From JAGNLA01 sp964472265 (GTDB lineage: Bacteria; Caldisericota; Caldisericia; JAAYUI01), in the NCBI GenBank assembly GCA_964472265.1, contig CAYYJO010000001.1, positions 33,692 to 97,691 of the forward strand: a DNA stretch of 64,000 bases, given 5' to 3'. Made by a program: the position numbers and the translations under genes. The notes under the pieces are model-generated. The model had not been told where the DNA came from and ran no database searches. It saw only the letters and a list, made by a program, of their open reading frames with translations. Of the stretch, positions 37,731-45,865 are shown in pieces (positions within the stretch are counted from its first letter, which is position 1; every line of letters begins with the position of its first letter).

Positions 37731-40469
37731 ATGAACAGATTCCCGGACTGGAGGAAGAAAAAAAACAGGATATGGAAATTCCTCCTTTTTGCTGTTGTCC
37801 TGCTTGCATTAGGAACTGTTACTGCCGCCACCATTGTTTCAACGTCCATCAAAGGATTTGATGTCGACCAGCTGAAAAAGCTTCTGGTTGAAACGCCAAA
37901 GGACAAGGCAAGAGAAACAATAAAAATTTTCGACTCCAGCGACAACCTGATTTCCGAATTCGATTCTGGAGAAAACCGCGAGTATGTCCCGCTAAAAAAC
38001 ATAAAAAAAATCACACAGGAATCGTTTATTTGCGCAGAAGATGAAAGATTCTACCTTCACAAGGGCTATGACATAAGATCAATCCTGAGGGCATTCTACA
38101 GAAACCTGGTCTCCGGTGAAATGTCGGAGGGTGGTTCGACAATCACCCAGCAGCTGGCAAGAAACGTCTATCTCAACTCATTTGAAAAAACAGCCTCTCG
38201 AAAGATCAAGGAAATTCTGCTCTCGATTGAAATTGAAAAGACCTTCACCAAAAAGGATATCCTTGAGTTCTATCTCAACCAGGTTTACTTCGGATCAGGC
38301 GCTTATGGCATTGAGTCAGCCTCAAAGAAGTACTTTGGCAAATCGGCCAGCAAGCTTGACCTTGCAGAATCAACAATGCTTGCAGGCATATTGACCTCGC
38401 CTTCAACGATCAATCCATACTCTGACTTTCCAAAGGCTAGGGCAGCCCAACGCTCGGTTCTCGTCAAAATGGTCGATAACGGCTATATCCTTCACTGGCA
38501 AATGGATCAGGCTTATTCAAAAAAACTTGTCTTCAAGCCATTCGCTGTAAAAAATGAGGCTACATCAATAAACTATTTCATCGATTACGTTAAAGATGAG
38601 ATAGCGCTTACGGTTGGACAAAATGTTTACCTGAGAGGTGGTCTTAACGTCACGACCACAGTGGATGTGAAAACGCAGGAAGCTGCACAGGAAGCTGTCA
38701 ATGTTGTTCTCGACAAGGCCGAAAAAAACGGTGATTTTGGCAAAGTTGTTGTTGACCAGTTCGGAGCAAGACAGCCACAGTCAGCCCTGGTTGCCATCGA
38801 TGTCAAAACAGGCTGGATCAGGGCGATGGTTGGTGGAAGAGACTACAAAACCACCCAGTACAACCGAACCCTTTCACTCAGGGCGCCCGGTTCGACCTTC
38901 AAAGTCTTTGTATATTCAACTGCATTCGAAATGGGCAGACTCTCCCCGTTCAGCCTCATAAGATCAAGCCCAATCTCCTATGGCGGATGGAATCCGACCG
39001 AATGGTTCAGGGGATACTTCGGCACAGTTTCAGTACAATACGCGATCCAAGAATCAAGCAACATCTGCGCGATAAGGGCACTGCTTGACGTCGGCATGAA
39101 AAATGTTGCCCAGAAGGCCAAAGAGATGGCAGGCATCGGCGAGATTCCTTCGATTGGTGACAGAGAAATTCTGGCTGTTCCTTCAATGGCTCTTGGAACC
39201 GTCGAAATGAGACCGGTGGAAATGGCCAGCGCTGGCCAAACGATAGCAAATCTAGGAAAGCACAAACGCCCGGTCTCCATTCTCAAAATAGTCAACAGGA
39301 AAACAGATTCAGTCATCTACAATCCTGATGAGTCTGAAGGTGCAACAAAACAGGTTTTGTCTGAAACTACAGCCTATGACATGATCTCTTGCCTCAAACG
39401 CGTTGTTTTGTACGGAACGGGCAAGAACGCAAACGTTCCGGGTGTGCCCTGTGCCGGAAAAACCGGAACCACAACCAACTTCAGGGATGGCTGGTTCCTT
39501 GGTTTTACACCGAAAATATCAGCTTCCGTTTATGTCGGTGCAGACTCTCTTGATACCGATCTTTCCTTCGTCCAGAACTATGGCTCAACATACTCTGCGG
39601 TTATCTGGAAAGAATTCATCAAACGAGTGCCGCATGCTGGCGTCAAAGACTGGGTTGAACCTGATCCAGGTTCATGGATGTCTGTCCAGGTCTGCTCTGA
39701 AACGGGCTTGCTCCCAAACAAGACATGCAAGGCCATTTCGAGATTGTGCAGGAAGGGCTATGCTCCAACAGGTGTTTGCACGGTCAACCACGAACAGTGG
39801 GTCGATGTCACAATCTGCAAGGACACTGGAAAGATAGCAAACATCGATTTCTGCCCTCACCAGGCAATCGTCAGGTACAAACTCTCGGAAAGACCAACCC
39901 AGTACTGCCAGCTACACCTGAAAAAACCTGAAAAACCGATAACAAAAACCGACGAAACCAAACCAGCAAAGAAAACAGACGACACAAAAAAATCAGAGAC
40001 TGGCAACAACCAAACCAAAGAACCTGAAACCAAGCAGCCGGATAACAAGCAACCCACACAAAACCCAAAGCCAGATCCGACGCCAAAACCAGACCCCAAG
40101 CCCAATCCAAAACCAGACCCTGAACCAAAACCCAACCCGGAGCCGGAGCCACAACCCCAGCCTGAACCAGAACCTGAGCCTGAACCACAACCAGAACCAC
40201 CGAAGGAAGAGTACAAGTATTTCACAATCGATGGCCCGGCAAGCGCAAGAGTTGGAGAAACGGTAAGTTTTGCTTTCAGACATAACTACGCCAATGCTGC
40301 AAGGGTAGAGATGTACGTCAATAGCGTATTTGTTGGAGGCGGTTATCCGGACGGGTCTATCTACTGGAAGCCTGGAAGTGCAACAACCTATTCAATCACT
40401 TTCTACCTAAGGGATTCAGCAGGAACCATTCTGGATTCACGAACAATCCAGTTCACGGTGTTCCCATGA
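37731..40469 (+). CDS. Class A penicillin-binding protein with proline-rich linker and C-terminal beta domain (second of pair)
   Basis: The 912-residue product has a membrane helix at about 15-37, a GT51 domain (EDERFYLHKG with Glu103, GGSTITQQLAR) and a transpeptidase domain with Ser388 in APGSTFKVF, SSN (ESSNICAI) and KTGTT. Residues about 640-735 are Cys-rich (CSETGLLPNKTC, CKDTGKIANIDFCP), as in many PBP1A proteins. A Pro/Glu/Lys-rich linker of about 85 residues then leads to an 87-residue beta domain (826-912) not seen in the first PBP. This tail could reach through or bind the cell wall; that is inferred. The ATG comes one base after the previous stop; the end overlaps tmk by 4 nt. An alternative view is that the two paralogues divide lateral and septal synthesis. 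Confidence 0.93.
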   Translation: MNRFPDWRKKKNRIWKFLLFAVVLLALGTVTAATIVSTSIKGFDVDQLKKLLVETPKDKARETIKIFDSSDNLISEFDSGENREYVPLKNIKKITQESFICAEDERFYLHKGYDIRSILRAFYRNLVSGEMSEGGSTITQQLARNVYLNSFEKTASRKIKEILLSIEIEKTFTKKDILEFYLNQVYFGSGAYGIESASKKYFGKSASKLDLAESTMLAGILTSPSTINPYSDFPKARAAQRSVLVKMVDNGYILHWQMDQAYSKKLVFKPFAVKNEATSINYFIDYVKDEIALTVGQNVYLRGGLNVTTTVDVKTQEAAQEAVNVVLDKAEKNGDFGKVVVDQFGARQPQSALVAIDVKTGWIRAMVGGRDYKTTQYNRTLSLRAPGSTFKVFVYSTAFEMGRLSPFSLIRSSPISYGGWNPTEWFRGYFGTVSVQYAIQESSNICAIRALLDVGMKNVAQKAKEMAGIGEIPSIGDREILAVPSMALGTVEMRPVEMASAGQTIANLGKHKRPVSILKIVNRKTDSVIYNPDESEGATKQVLSETTAYDMISCLKRVVLYGTGKNANVPGVPCAGKTGTTTNFRDGWFLGFTPKISASVYVGADSLDTDLSFVQNYGSTYSAVIWKEFIKRVPHAGVKDWVEPDPGSWMSVQVCSETGLLPNKTCKAISRLCRKGYAPTGVCTVNHEQWVDVTICKDTGKIANIDFCPHQAIVRYKLSERPTQYCQLHLKKPEKPITKTDETKPAKKTDDTKKSETGNNQTKEPETKQPDNKQPTQNPKPDPTPKPDPKPNPKPDPEPKPNPEPEPQPQPEPEPEPEPQPEPPKEEYKYFTIDGPASARVGETVSFAFRHNYANAARVEMYVNSVFVGGGYPDGSIYWKPGSATTYSITFYLRDSAGTILDSRTIQFTVFP
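40061..40203 (+). repeat. Degenerate coding repeat for Pro-Lys/Glu/Gln/Asp dipeptides
   Basis: About 140 bases of imperfect six-base units (CCx-[GAC]Ax) encode alternating Pro and charged or polar residues in the second PBP linker. The composition shifts from PKPD/PNPK to PEPE/PQPE, so the repeat has diverged or been selected. It is in-frame coding DNA and not a CRISPR array. Confidence 0.85.
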
Positions 40470-41065
40470 GCGGTTTTTTTATTGCCCTGGAAGGAATCGA
40501 CGGCACCGGCAAAAGCACACAAGCCAAACTTCTGGCTGCAAACCTGTCAAAATTGAATCGCGAAGTTCTTTTGACATACGAGCCAGGCGATAACCCAAAA
40601 GGTTCAAAAATCAGGGAGCTTTTGATGTCAGGGCTTGATGATTCGGTTGCTGAAGCGCTCGTGTTTGCAGCCGACCGGTCTTTGCATGTTAAAACCATAG
40701 TCAAACCAGCGATAGATTCAGGTAAAACAGTCATCTGCGACAGGTTCTTGCTCTCATCGATCGCCTACCAGTCCTATGGCAAGGGGCTTGACCTTGAATG
40801 GGTTAAACTCATCAACGAAAAGTCTGTAAATGGCATTTTGCCTGATGTAACGATTTTGCTGGATGCTCCCCCAAGCGTCGGCCTCAAACGTGCAAAATGC
40901 GACAACCATTTTGAAAACGAAGCCCTGCTTGAGAAGGTGAGAAACGGTTTCTTACTGGAAGCAAAAAAGAAACCTGATAAAATAATAGTTATAGACTCAA
41001 ATTCGAGCGTTGGCGAAATTGAACAGGAAATTCTTTCAATAGTCACACGCACAATGGAGGCATAA
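40466..41065 (+). CDS. tmk: Thymidylate kinase
   Basis: Tmk phosphorylates dTMP to dTDP. The 199-residue protein has the P-loop LEGIDGTGKST, the DR(Y/F) motif CDRFLLSSIAYQ, and a lid-region Arg segment (LKRAKCD). The C-terminal helix closes the family domain. It begins with ATG 4 nt inside the preceding PBP gene and ends at the base before darA. The tmk-darA-holB-ricT block is the same as in Firmicutes. Confidence 0.95.
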   Translation: MSGFFIALEGIDGTGKSTQAKLLAANLSKLNREVLLTYEPGDNPKGSKIRELLMSGLDDSVAEALVFAADRSLHVKTIVKPAIDSGKTVICDRFLLSSIAYQSYGKGLDLEWVKLINEKSVNGILPDVTILLDAPPSVGLKRAKCDNHFENEALLEKVRNGFLLEAKKKPDKIIVIDSNSSVGEIEQEILSIVTRTMEA

Positions 41066-41395
41066 ATGAAACTGATATTCGGAATTGTTCAGCAGGAAGA
41101 CTCTACCGATGTTACGTCCGAACTTCTCCAGAATGGTTACAAGATAACAAAATTCAAAGGCATGGGCGGTTTCCTCGAAGAGGGCAACCTCATCCTAATG
41201 ATGGGTGTTGAAGATGCTCACGTTACAAAGGTTCTCTCAATTTTCAAAAAGTGCTGCAAATCCAGAGACAGATACATCAATGCGCTCCCGTTCGTGCCGA
41301 TGGAAGGCATGCCGCCACTCTCGTTCCCGGTAAAAGTCACGGTCGGCGGAGCTAAGCTATTCATCCTTCCAATCGAGGAGTTCCACATTCTCTGA
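41066..41395 (+). CDS. darA: Cyclic-di-AMP receptor of the P-II-like DarA/PstA (DUF970) family
   Basis: The 109-residue product matches the whole length of the family: IVQQEDSTDVTSEL at the N-terminus, then TKFKGMGGFLEEGN with the Gly-rich turn, MMGVEDAHV, and VGGAKLFIL at the C-terminus. Known members form P-II-like trimers that bind c-di-AMP, a signal of cell wall and osmotic state. The ATG follows directly the tmk stop (TAAATG) with GGAGG upstream, and the stop overlaps holB by one base. Placement downstream of two cell wall synthases in one overlapping operon is noteworthy. Confidence 0.92.
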   Translation: MKLIFGIVQQEDSTDVTSELLQNGYKITKFKGMGGFLEEGNLILMMGVEDAHVTKVLSIFKKCCKSRDRYINALPFVPMEGMPPLSFPVKVTVGGAKLFILPIEEFHIL

Positions 41396-42336
41396 TGGGT
41401 CTCCTTGAGATCGGCCTTTCAAATGGGTTTGCGGTAAAAACCAGCTCCCATATTAAGTTTGGCCGAATAAGCTCCTCTTATGTCATTGTCGGAACTCAGG
41501 ACAGGCTTCCGCTTGAGTTTGCAAAATCATTTACAAAAGCGCTCAATTGTCTGAAGCTGTCCGGCGACTTCTGCGACTCATGCCAAAACTGCAGCATGAT
41601 AAACGCTGGAACTCATCCCGACTTCTCAGTTTACACATCCGAAAAACCCAGATTTGGCATCGATCTTGTCAGGAAAATTCAGGAGAATTCGTATCAGAGC
41701 AATTACAGTGCAAGATTCAGGGTCAACATCCTGACAAATGCCGATACGATGACAGTTGAAGCCCAGAATGCGCTCCTGAAGATGCTCGAAGAAGGACGCA
41801 AAGGCTGCACGAACCTGCTCCTGGCAACATCAACCGACACACTTCTGCCAACGATTCTGAGCCGTTCGATTCTCCTCAAGATTCCACCGCTTTCGATTGA
41901 AAAATCAACTGAAATCCTTGAGCAATCAGGTTTGAATCATGCCCAGTCGGAAACCGAAACGGAAGCAAGCGCTGGAGAGATCAGGACTTCCATCTGGGTA
42001 ATGAAAAATCCGCAGCTTGCTGAAAAAATAGCACAACTGATGACAAAACCGGGTCAGATAGATCCGCTTTCAGTGCTTGACGCACTCAATGACGAAACGC
42101 AACTTGATGAAATTGTAAGATTTATGAACGAACTGCTGCACAGGGCCGGCCTCGAACTTTCAGGGATAAGGCAGGCAAGTCCTGTTTTCGGTGACTCTAC
42201 GGGCAAACTGGCCTTGACGGGCGCCGGGAGAATTGAAAAGCTGCGGAAAACCGTGGACGAGATAGAGAGATTATGGAAGACACAAATAAGGAAGCAACAG
42301 CTGTTGCAAACGAAACTGCTTTCACAGCTGACATAG
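41395..42336 (+). CDS. holB: DNA polymerase III delta' subunit
   Basis: Delta' is a clamp-loader ATPase-like subunit. The 313-residue protein has the DnaX/HolB-type zinc module (C-x9-C-x2-C-x2-C, including CDSCQNC), the THPDF motif, the sensor-1 region (ILTNADTMTVEAQNALLKMLEE) and the SRC-like TILSRSILLKI segment with the arginine finger. The Walker A segment is degenerate (VGTQDRLP), as expected for delta', which does not hydrolyse ATP. Its 3' end overlaps ricT by 64 nt. Confidence 0.88.
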   Translation: MGLLEIGLSNGFAVKTSSHIKFGRISSSYVIVGTQDRLPLEFAKSFTKALNCLKLSGDFCDSCQNCSMINAGTHPDFSVYTSEKPRFGIDLVRKIQENSYQSNYSARFRVNILTNADTMTVEAQNALLKMLEEGRKGCTNLLLATSTDTLLPTILSRSILLKIPPLSIEKSTEILEQSGLNHAQSETETEASAGEIRTSIWVMKNPQLAEKIAQLMTKPGQIDPLSVLDALNDETQLDEIVRFMNELLHRAGLELSGIRQASPVFGDSTGKLALTGAGRIEKLRKTVDEIERLWKTQIRKQQLLQTKLLSQLT

Positions 42337-43286
42337 TTGCCATAAAATTCAGGGGCAGCAATAAACCGTCATTTTTCAGACGTGGTGACCTCAAGGTCAA
42401 ACAGGGTGAAGCCGTTGTTGCCCAGACTGAAAAAGGTCTGCATTTGGGATTTGTCACATTCTGCCCAAAAATGCCCACAGAAACAGACAAACTCGGGACG
42501 CTCCTGAGGGCTGCCACAAAAGAGGACATTAAAATTGCAGATGAAAACGAAATCCTCGCCAAATCGACACTCACCGAGGCTCAGGATTTGGCCAAGAACC
42601 TGAAGCTGCAGATGCAGTTTCTTGTGTGCTCCTACAGCCTGGACAAAAAAACAGTGACTTTGTTTTTCATGGCTGAAGGTCGCGTGGACTTCAGGGAACT
42701 GGTAAGAGAGCTTGCCAGGAAAGCACATGCAAGGGTTGAGCTTTGGCAGATCGGCCAGCGTGACGAAACCAGGCTTTTCGGATCAATCGGCCCATGCAAT
42801 CGCGAATACTGCTGTGCGACCTTCTTCAACTCAAGAGAATCCGTCACTGTGAAGGACGCAAAAATCCAGCGACTGGACATCAACCCACAAAAAATTACCG
42901 GAATGTGTGGCAAACTCATGTGTTGTCTCAAGTACGAGGTTGAAACTTACAAGGAGATGACAAAAGACATGCCGGAGGACAACGAAACCGTGCTTTACAA
43001 AGAAGAAACGGTCAAAGTCCAGAACATAAACCCGTTCACAAAGATGGTCACAATCTACCTTCCGGACAGGACGGTCATAAACGTCCCGATCTCAGACATC
43101 AAGCGAAATTATGATGGCAACTGGATTCCTTGCGAAGGTTCAGAAGAAAAGATGTCAGAGCAGAAAGCAAAGCGAGCCAGGGAAGCTCAGGAAGCAGCGC
43201 TGAGAGCTGCCCAAAACAAGAAGAAAAAGAAAACCTTCCATCAACATCACGGGCAGAATCAAGGCAAACCGGAAAATCAGGGCTGA
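42273..43286 (+). CDS. ricT: PSP1-domain protein, RicT/YaaT family
   Basis: The 337-residue product has the PSP1 domain in its middle third, with the Cys motifs CNREYCC and CGKLMCCLKYE, which in B. subtilis hold Fe-S clusters in the RicA-RicF-RicT complex (the Y-complex, linked to RNase Y and phosphorelay control). RLFGSIGPCNREYCC lies at about 168-182. The C-terminus is a Lys/His/Gln-rich low-complexity tail. The start is internal to holB in another frame. The stop codon TGA abuts that of convergent psd, forming a TGATCA palindrome. Confidence 0.88.
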   Translation: MEDTNKEATAVANETAFTADIVAIKFRGSNKPSFFRRGDLKVKQGEAVVAQTEKGLHLGFVTFCPKMPTETDKLGTLLRAATKEDIKIADENEILAKSTLTEAQDLAKNLKLQMQFLVCSYSLDKKTVTLFFMAEGRVDFRELVRELARKAHARVELWQIGQRDETRLFGSIGPCNREYCCATFFNSRESVTVKDAKIQRLDINPQKITGMCGKLMCCLKYEVETYKEMTKDMPEDNETVLYKEETVKVQNINPFTKMVTIYLPDRTVINVPISDIKRNYDGNWIPCEGSEEKMSEQKAKRAREAQEAALRAAQNKKKKKTFHQHHGQNQGKPENQG

Positions 43287-43988
43287 TCAGGCTCTTTTGA
43301 TTCTTGCAAGTGGCATCACCCCGCCTTTTGTGTGAATGCCTGGTTTTACTAGAATATCGTAGCCGGTGCCCCAAAGGAACAGGTCAACCTGTGAGCCACG
43401 CTTGATGAAGCTGACTTTTTGACCTTGCTTGATTGAGTCGCCGGTTTTTACAAAACAGTCAATCTTGTTTACAACGATGTCTGCAATCTCAACCATTGCC
43501 AACTTGCATGCTCCATCAATGAAGATCGTGTTTCGCTCGTTTTCAAGCTGGTATTTGGCGCCAAGGAGATTAACTGCCCTTTGAAGCCAGCAGAACTGTA
43601 TGTACTCCCACATGTCAACCATCGGGAGATTTAGCTTTGCGTTGGAATAAACGATGTTTGAAACCTTTCCCCCAATTGGCGCATAGTTGAAGTGTACATC
43701 AAAAGGAGACATGTAGATTCCAATCAAAATGCCTGTTGTTGGTGCATCGGTTTTGGAAATCTCTGTAACTTTTATCTTTTTGCCCAGTTTCTCAGCAAAA
43801 ACTTCTCCGCCACTGATTTCCTTGATGTACATGATTCGGCCGTCACAAGGGGCGATGACCAGACTTGGGTCGTTTGGGGCTACTCTCTTTGGATCCCTGA
43901 AGAAAAGAATGTTTCTCTTCCAGTGGAAATAAAACCAGACCAGTCCGGCAAAACCAGCGCATCCAAGCAGAATCCAAAGAATTATCAA
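43287..43988 (-). CDS. psd: Phosphatidylserine decarboxylase (short, type II-like)
   Basis: Psd converts phosphatidylserine to phosphatidylethanolamine. This 233-residue form has an N-terminal membrane segment (ILWILLGCAGFAGLVWFYFHW), the IAPCDGRIMYI motif, PFDVHFNYAPI with the conserved His, and RGSQVDLFL. The Gly-Ser bond in the last motif is the expected self-cleavage site that gives the pyruvoyl group. The start is TTG at 43988, 6 nt after AGGAGG, overlapping the small membrane gene (TTGA). No phosphatidylserine synthase gene is in the window. Confidence 0.9.
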   Translation of the reverse strand: MIILWILLGCAGFAGLVWFYFHWKRNILFFRDPKRVAPNDPSLVIAPCDGRIMYIKEISGGEVFAEKLGKKIKVTEISKTDAPTTGILIGIYMSPFDVHFNYAPIGGKVSNIVYSNAKLNLPMVDMWEYIQFCWLQRAVNLLGAKYQLENERNTIFIDGACKLAMVEIADIVVNKIDCFVKTGDSIKQGQKVSFIKRGSQVDLFLWGTGYDILVKPGIHTKGGVMPLARIKRA

Positions 43989-44146
43989 GATTTCCTCCTG
44001 TGGGTGAGAGCGTAAATGAGCCAGACAATACTTCCGAAAACAAAGGTACCGAAGAACCAGAGCACTACCTGGACAACGATTGTGATTGTGAATCCTACAA
44101 GACCGAACAGGCCGCCGATAATTTTTGCGAGAATGGCTTCAATCAT
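43985..44146 (-). CDS. Small membrane protein, 53 residues
   Basis: A short reading frame begins at ATG 44146 behind AGGAGAAGTAG and ends in TGA 43987-43985, overlapping psd by 4 nt. Residues about 6-28 (ILAKIIGGLFGLVGFTITIV) and 29-48 form one or two hydrophobic segments with a basic C-terminus (HRRKS). It fills the gap between the carboxylate-amine ligase and psd exactly (stop at 44147, start at 44146). A membrane-anchored accessory to psd is possible. I do not recognise the family. Confidence 0.75.
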   Translation of the reverse strand: MIEAILAKIIGGLFGLVGFTITIVVQVVLWFFGTFVFGSIVWLIYALTHRRKS

Positions 44147-45127
44147 CTACTTCTCCTTGAGCCATTTATACGTTATGTATGGGAATTTTGGAAGATAGTA
44201 GCCAAGAAAACCTCCAGCTGGCTGAAGAAACTTCTTTGTGAAAGCCGACCTTGCCGGCGGTGTGTAGTCGCATCCGCGGTACAGCCTATCCAAGTGTTTG
44301 TAGGCGCCTTCCAAACCTTTTTTTTGGTAGATGTTCCAGGTTGCATCTGCCTGGGTGATCGTGAAAAGCTCATGCGGCAGATCGGTCATCTGTGACAGCT
44401 CTTTCCAAAGCTGCTCAGTGTCCTCATCAAGGCCGTTTTTTATGACGTTAGCCCTGATTCTGGCATATTGCTCAAGGTTCAAGGGAAAGTGATTTTTGAG
44501 GCTGCAAATGGCCACAGCGCAATCGAGCAGAAATCTTATCCTGCTTGTGCACGGAACAGGATCGAGGGCACGGAGTTCAATCGTGCCTAGTCTCTTGCTG
44601 ATAATAATGTCTTGGAATCTGATATACCTGTCACCAGTCAGCGCTCCGGTGGCATAACCGACTGCACACCTGTAAGACTGTCCCCAGCGTTCAAGGTTTC
44701 GCATCGGTGAATTTGCACAAAGCAGCATCAGAAGTGGCATGAAATGGGCGAGGTTGTCGTACGCCCTTTCAATGTCTTCCGTACCACCAACGTGAACCTG
44801 AAGCGCAGCAACGTTTGTCGGTGTGTCAATCTGGAGCAGGTGGCCACAGGCGACAACGTACCCTTCGGTTACCTTCAAAAGCTCCTGTCTGAGTCTTCGC
44901 AGCTCTGAAACGGCATGTTCGGGACTCACACAAATGTCAGTGGCAATTTCCACAGCGCTCATCATGCCAAACTTCAAGTCATTGCCCCTGGCAAAGTTTG
45001 AAGCTGTCAGGCTGTAGTTTCTTGCCGGGTTTTGCCACATGAACTTTGCAAGATACCAAAGCGATCTGGTTGTCGGTAGAAGAGGCTCTGTTACAAAAAC
45101 CTCTTCTTCAATGCCTAGTGTTATCAA
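44147..45127 (-). CDS. Glutamate-cysteine ligase type 2 / YbdK-like carboxylate-amine ligase
   Basis: The 326-residue product begins with LGIEEEVFVTE, the Glu-rich metal site of the GCS2 family. It also has LQVHVGGTEDIERAYD with the conserved His, the SPMRNLERWGQSYR segment and TIELRALDPVP near the C-terminal part of the active site. YbdK enzymes show weak gamma-glutamylcysteine synthetase activity, and the natural substrate is often unknown. The start is TTG at 45127 overlapping ribU by 4 nt. Its place behind an FMN riboswitch and before psd is unusual for the family. Confidence 0.85.
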   Translation of the reverse strand: MITLGIEEEVFVTEPLLPTTRSLWYLAKFMWQNPARNYSLTASNFARGNDLKFGMMSAVEIATDICVSPEHAVSELRRLRQELLKVTEGYVVACGHLLQIDTPTNVAALQVHVGGTEDIERAYDNLAHFMPLLMLLCANSPMRNLERWGQSYRCAVGYATGALTGDRYIRFQDIIISKRLGTIELRALDPVPCTSRIRFLLDCAVAICSLKNHFPLNLEQYARIRANVIKNGLDEDTEQLWKELSQMTDLPHELFTITQADATWNIYQKKGLEGAYKHLDRLYRGCDYTPPARSAFTKKFLQPAGGFLGYYLPKFPYITYKWLKEK

Positions 45128-45672
45128 CTTTTTTCAAGCCACCTTTCGAAAGCGGTGAACAACGGGAGGGTTATCGCACCGGATACCGCACCCTGAATGA
45201 GATTGAACGGAACTGAAGTTCCATAGACAAAAGCCTGTGCAGCAGCAGCATTTGGAAAGTAATTGCCCCACCAGAATTTCAAAACCACGAAATTCGTTGG
45301 AATCATGATTGCAGTCCTCACAAGAACTCCGGCAACGATTCCGACAATCAGCCACATCCATTTGCTCGATTTCTCCCTGAACGGTCTGAAAATCAGAGAT
45401 GAAACAACAACCATGGAGCCAACGGCAATGAAGTTCATGATATGGCCAATCGGTTCGGCTTCAAAGAAGAAAAAGTGGAGAATAACCTTCACTGCAACAA
45501 TGAGCAATCCCACAAGCGGGCCAAAAATCAAACCTCCAAGAATGCAGAAAAATTCAGACAGGTCGAATTTGAGTGGAGCCAGCATCGGAACGGTGATCTG
45601 GATGGCAAATCCGATGAACGCGAACGCCATCAACAAGGATATGAACACAAGATTCTTCGTCGTTTTCGTCAT
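45124..45672 (-). CDS. ribU: Riboflavin ECF transporter S component
   Basis: The 182-residue membrane protein has five or six hydrophobic helices; FDLSEFFCILGGLIFGPLVG and the following VKVILHFFF fit RibU proteins, where the S subunit binds riboflavin and pairs with an ECF module. An FMN riboswitch directly upstream supports the substrate. The start is ATG 45672 (MTKTTKNLVF) behind GGAAAGGA; an apparent 29-residue extension upstream overlaps the riboswitch and is not credible. No ECF module (ecfA/ecfT) is in the window. Confidence 0.9.
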   Translation of the reverse strand: MTKTTKNLVFISLLMAFAFIGFAIQITVPMLAPLKFDLSEFFCILGGLIFGPLVGLLIVAVKVILHFFFFEAEPIGHIMNFIAVGSMVVVSSLIFRPFREKSSKWMWLIVGIVAGVLVRTAIMIPTNFVVLKFWWGNYFPNAAAAQAFVYGTSVPFNLIQGAVSGAITLPLFTAFERWLEKS

Positions 45673-45679
45673 TACTTTT

Positions 45680-45712
45680 CCTTTCCGCCATTCGGGAGTA
45701 CATGCGTAAAGG
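45680..45712 (-). promoter_or_regulatory. Possible ribosome-site sequestering hairpin before ribU
   Basis: CCTTTACGC (45704-45712) can pair with GCGGAAAGG (45680-45688) with one mismatch. The second arm contains part of the ribU ribosome site. It lies between the riboswitch and the start codon, so translational control is the likely mode. Confidence 0.4.
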
Positions 45713-45714
45713 AC

Positions 45715-45835
45715 AACCTTCTTCCATCCGGACTTTAACCGTCGGCCCCTGATTTTCACAGGATCTGCAAGCTCATGCTCGCTCGTGGGCTTTCACCACC
45801 GATCGGGAATTTCACCCTACCCCGAAGGCAAGTCC
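45715..45835 (-). promoter_or_regulatory. FMN riboswitch (RFN element)
   Basis: Read on the minus strand, the conserved RFN blocks appear in order: CTTCGGGGTAGGGTGAAATT, then CCCGATCGGTGGTGAAAGCC, a CACGAGCGAGC arm, GCAGATCCTGTGAAAATCAG, GCCGACGGTTAAAGTCCGGA and TGGAAGAAGG. These match the six-stem FMN aptamer. It should repress ribU, and perhaps the three genes behind it, when FMN is plentiful. Confidence 0.93.
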
Positions 45836-45836
45836 G

Positions 45837-45865
45837 ATGTTAGCTTAAGTCATCGGAAAAATCAA
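45837..45865 (-). promoter_or_regulatory. Promoter of the FMN-riboswitch operon
   Basis: TTGATT (45860-45865), a 17-nt spacer and TAACAT (45837-45842), placed inside the last codons of btuD. Transcription would begin about 45830, just at the 5' edge of the riboswitch. Both boxes match consensus at 4 of 6 positions. Confidence 0.45.

Noticed and set aside
40061..40203. Tandem short repeats as a CRISPR or regulatory array
   Set aside because: Units are six bases, in-frame and without spacers; they encode the Pro-rich linker.
39857..40225. Gly/Ser-rich antisense frames opposite the PBP linker
   Set aside because: They are the mirror of the Pro-rich repeat tract and have no start signal.
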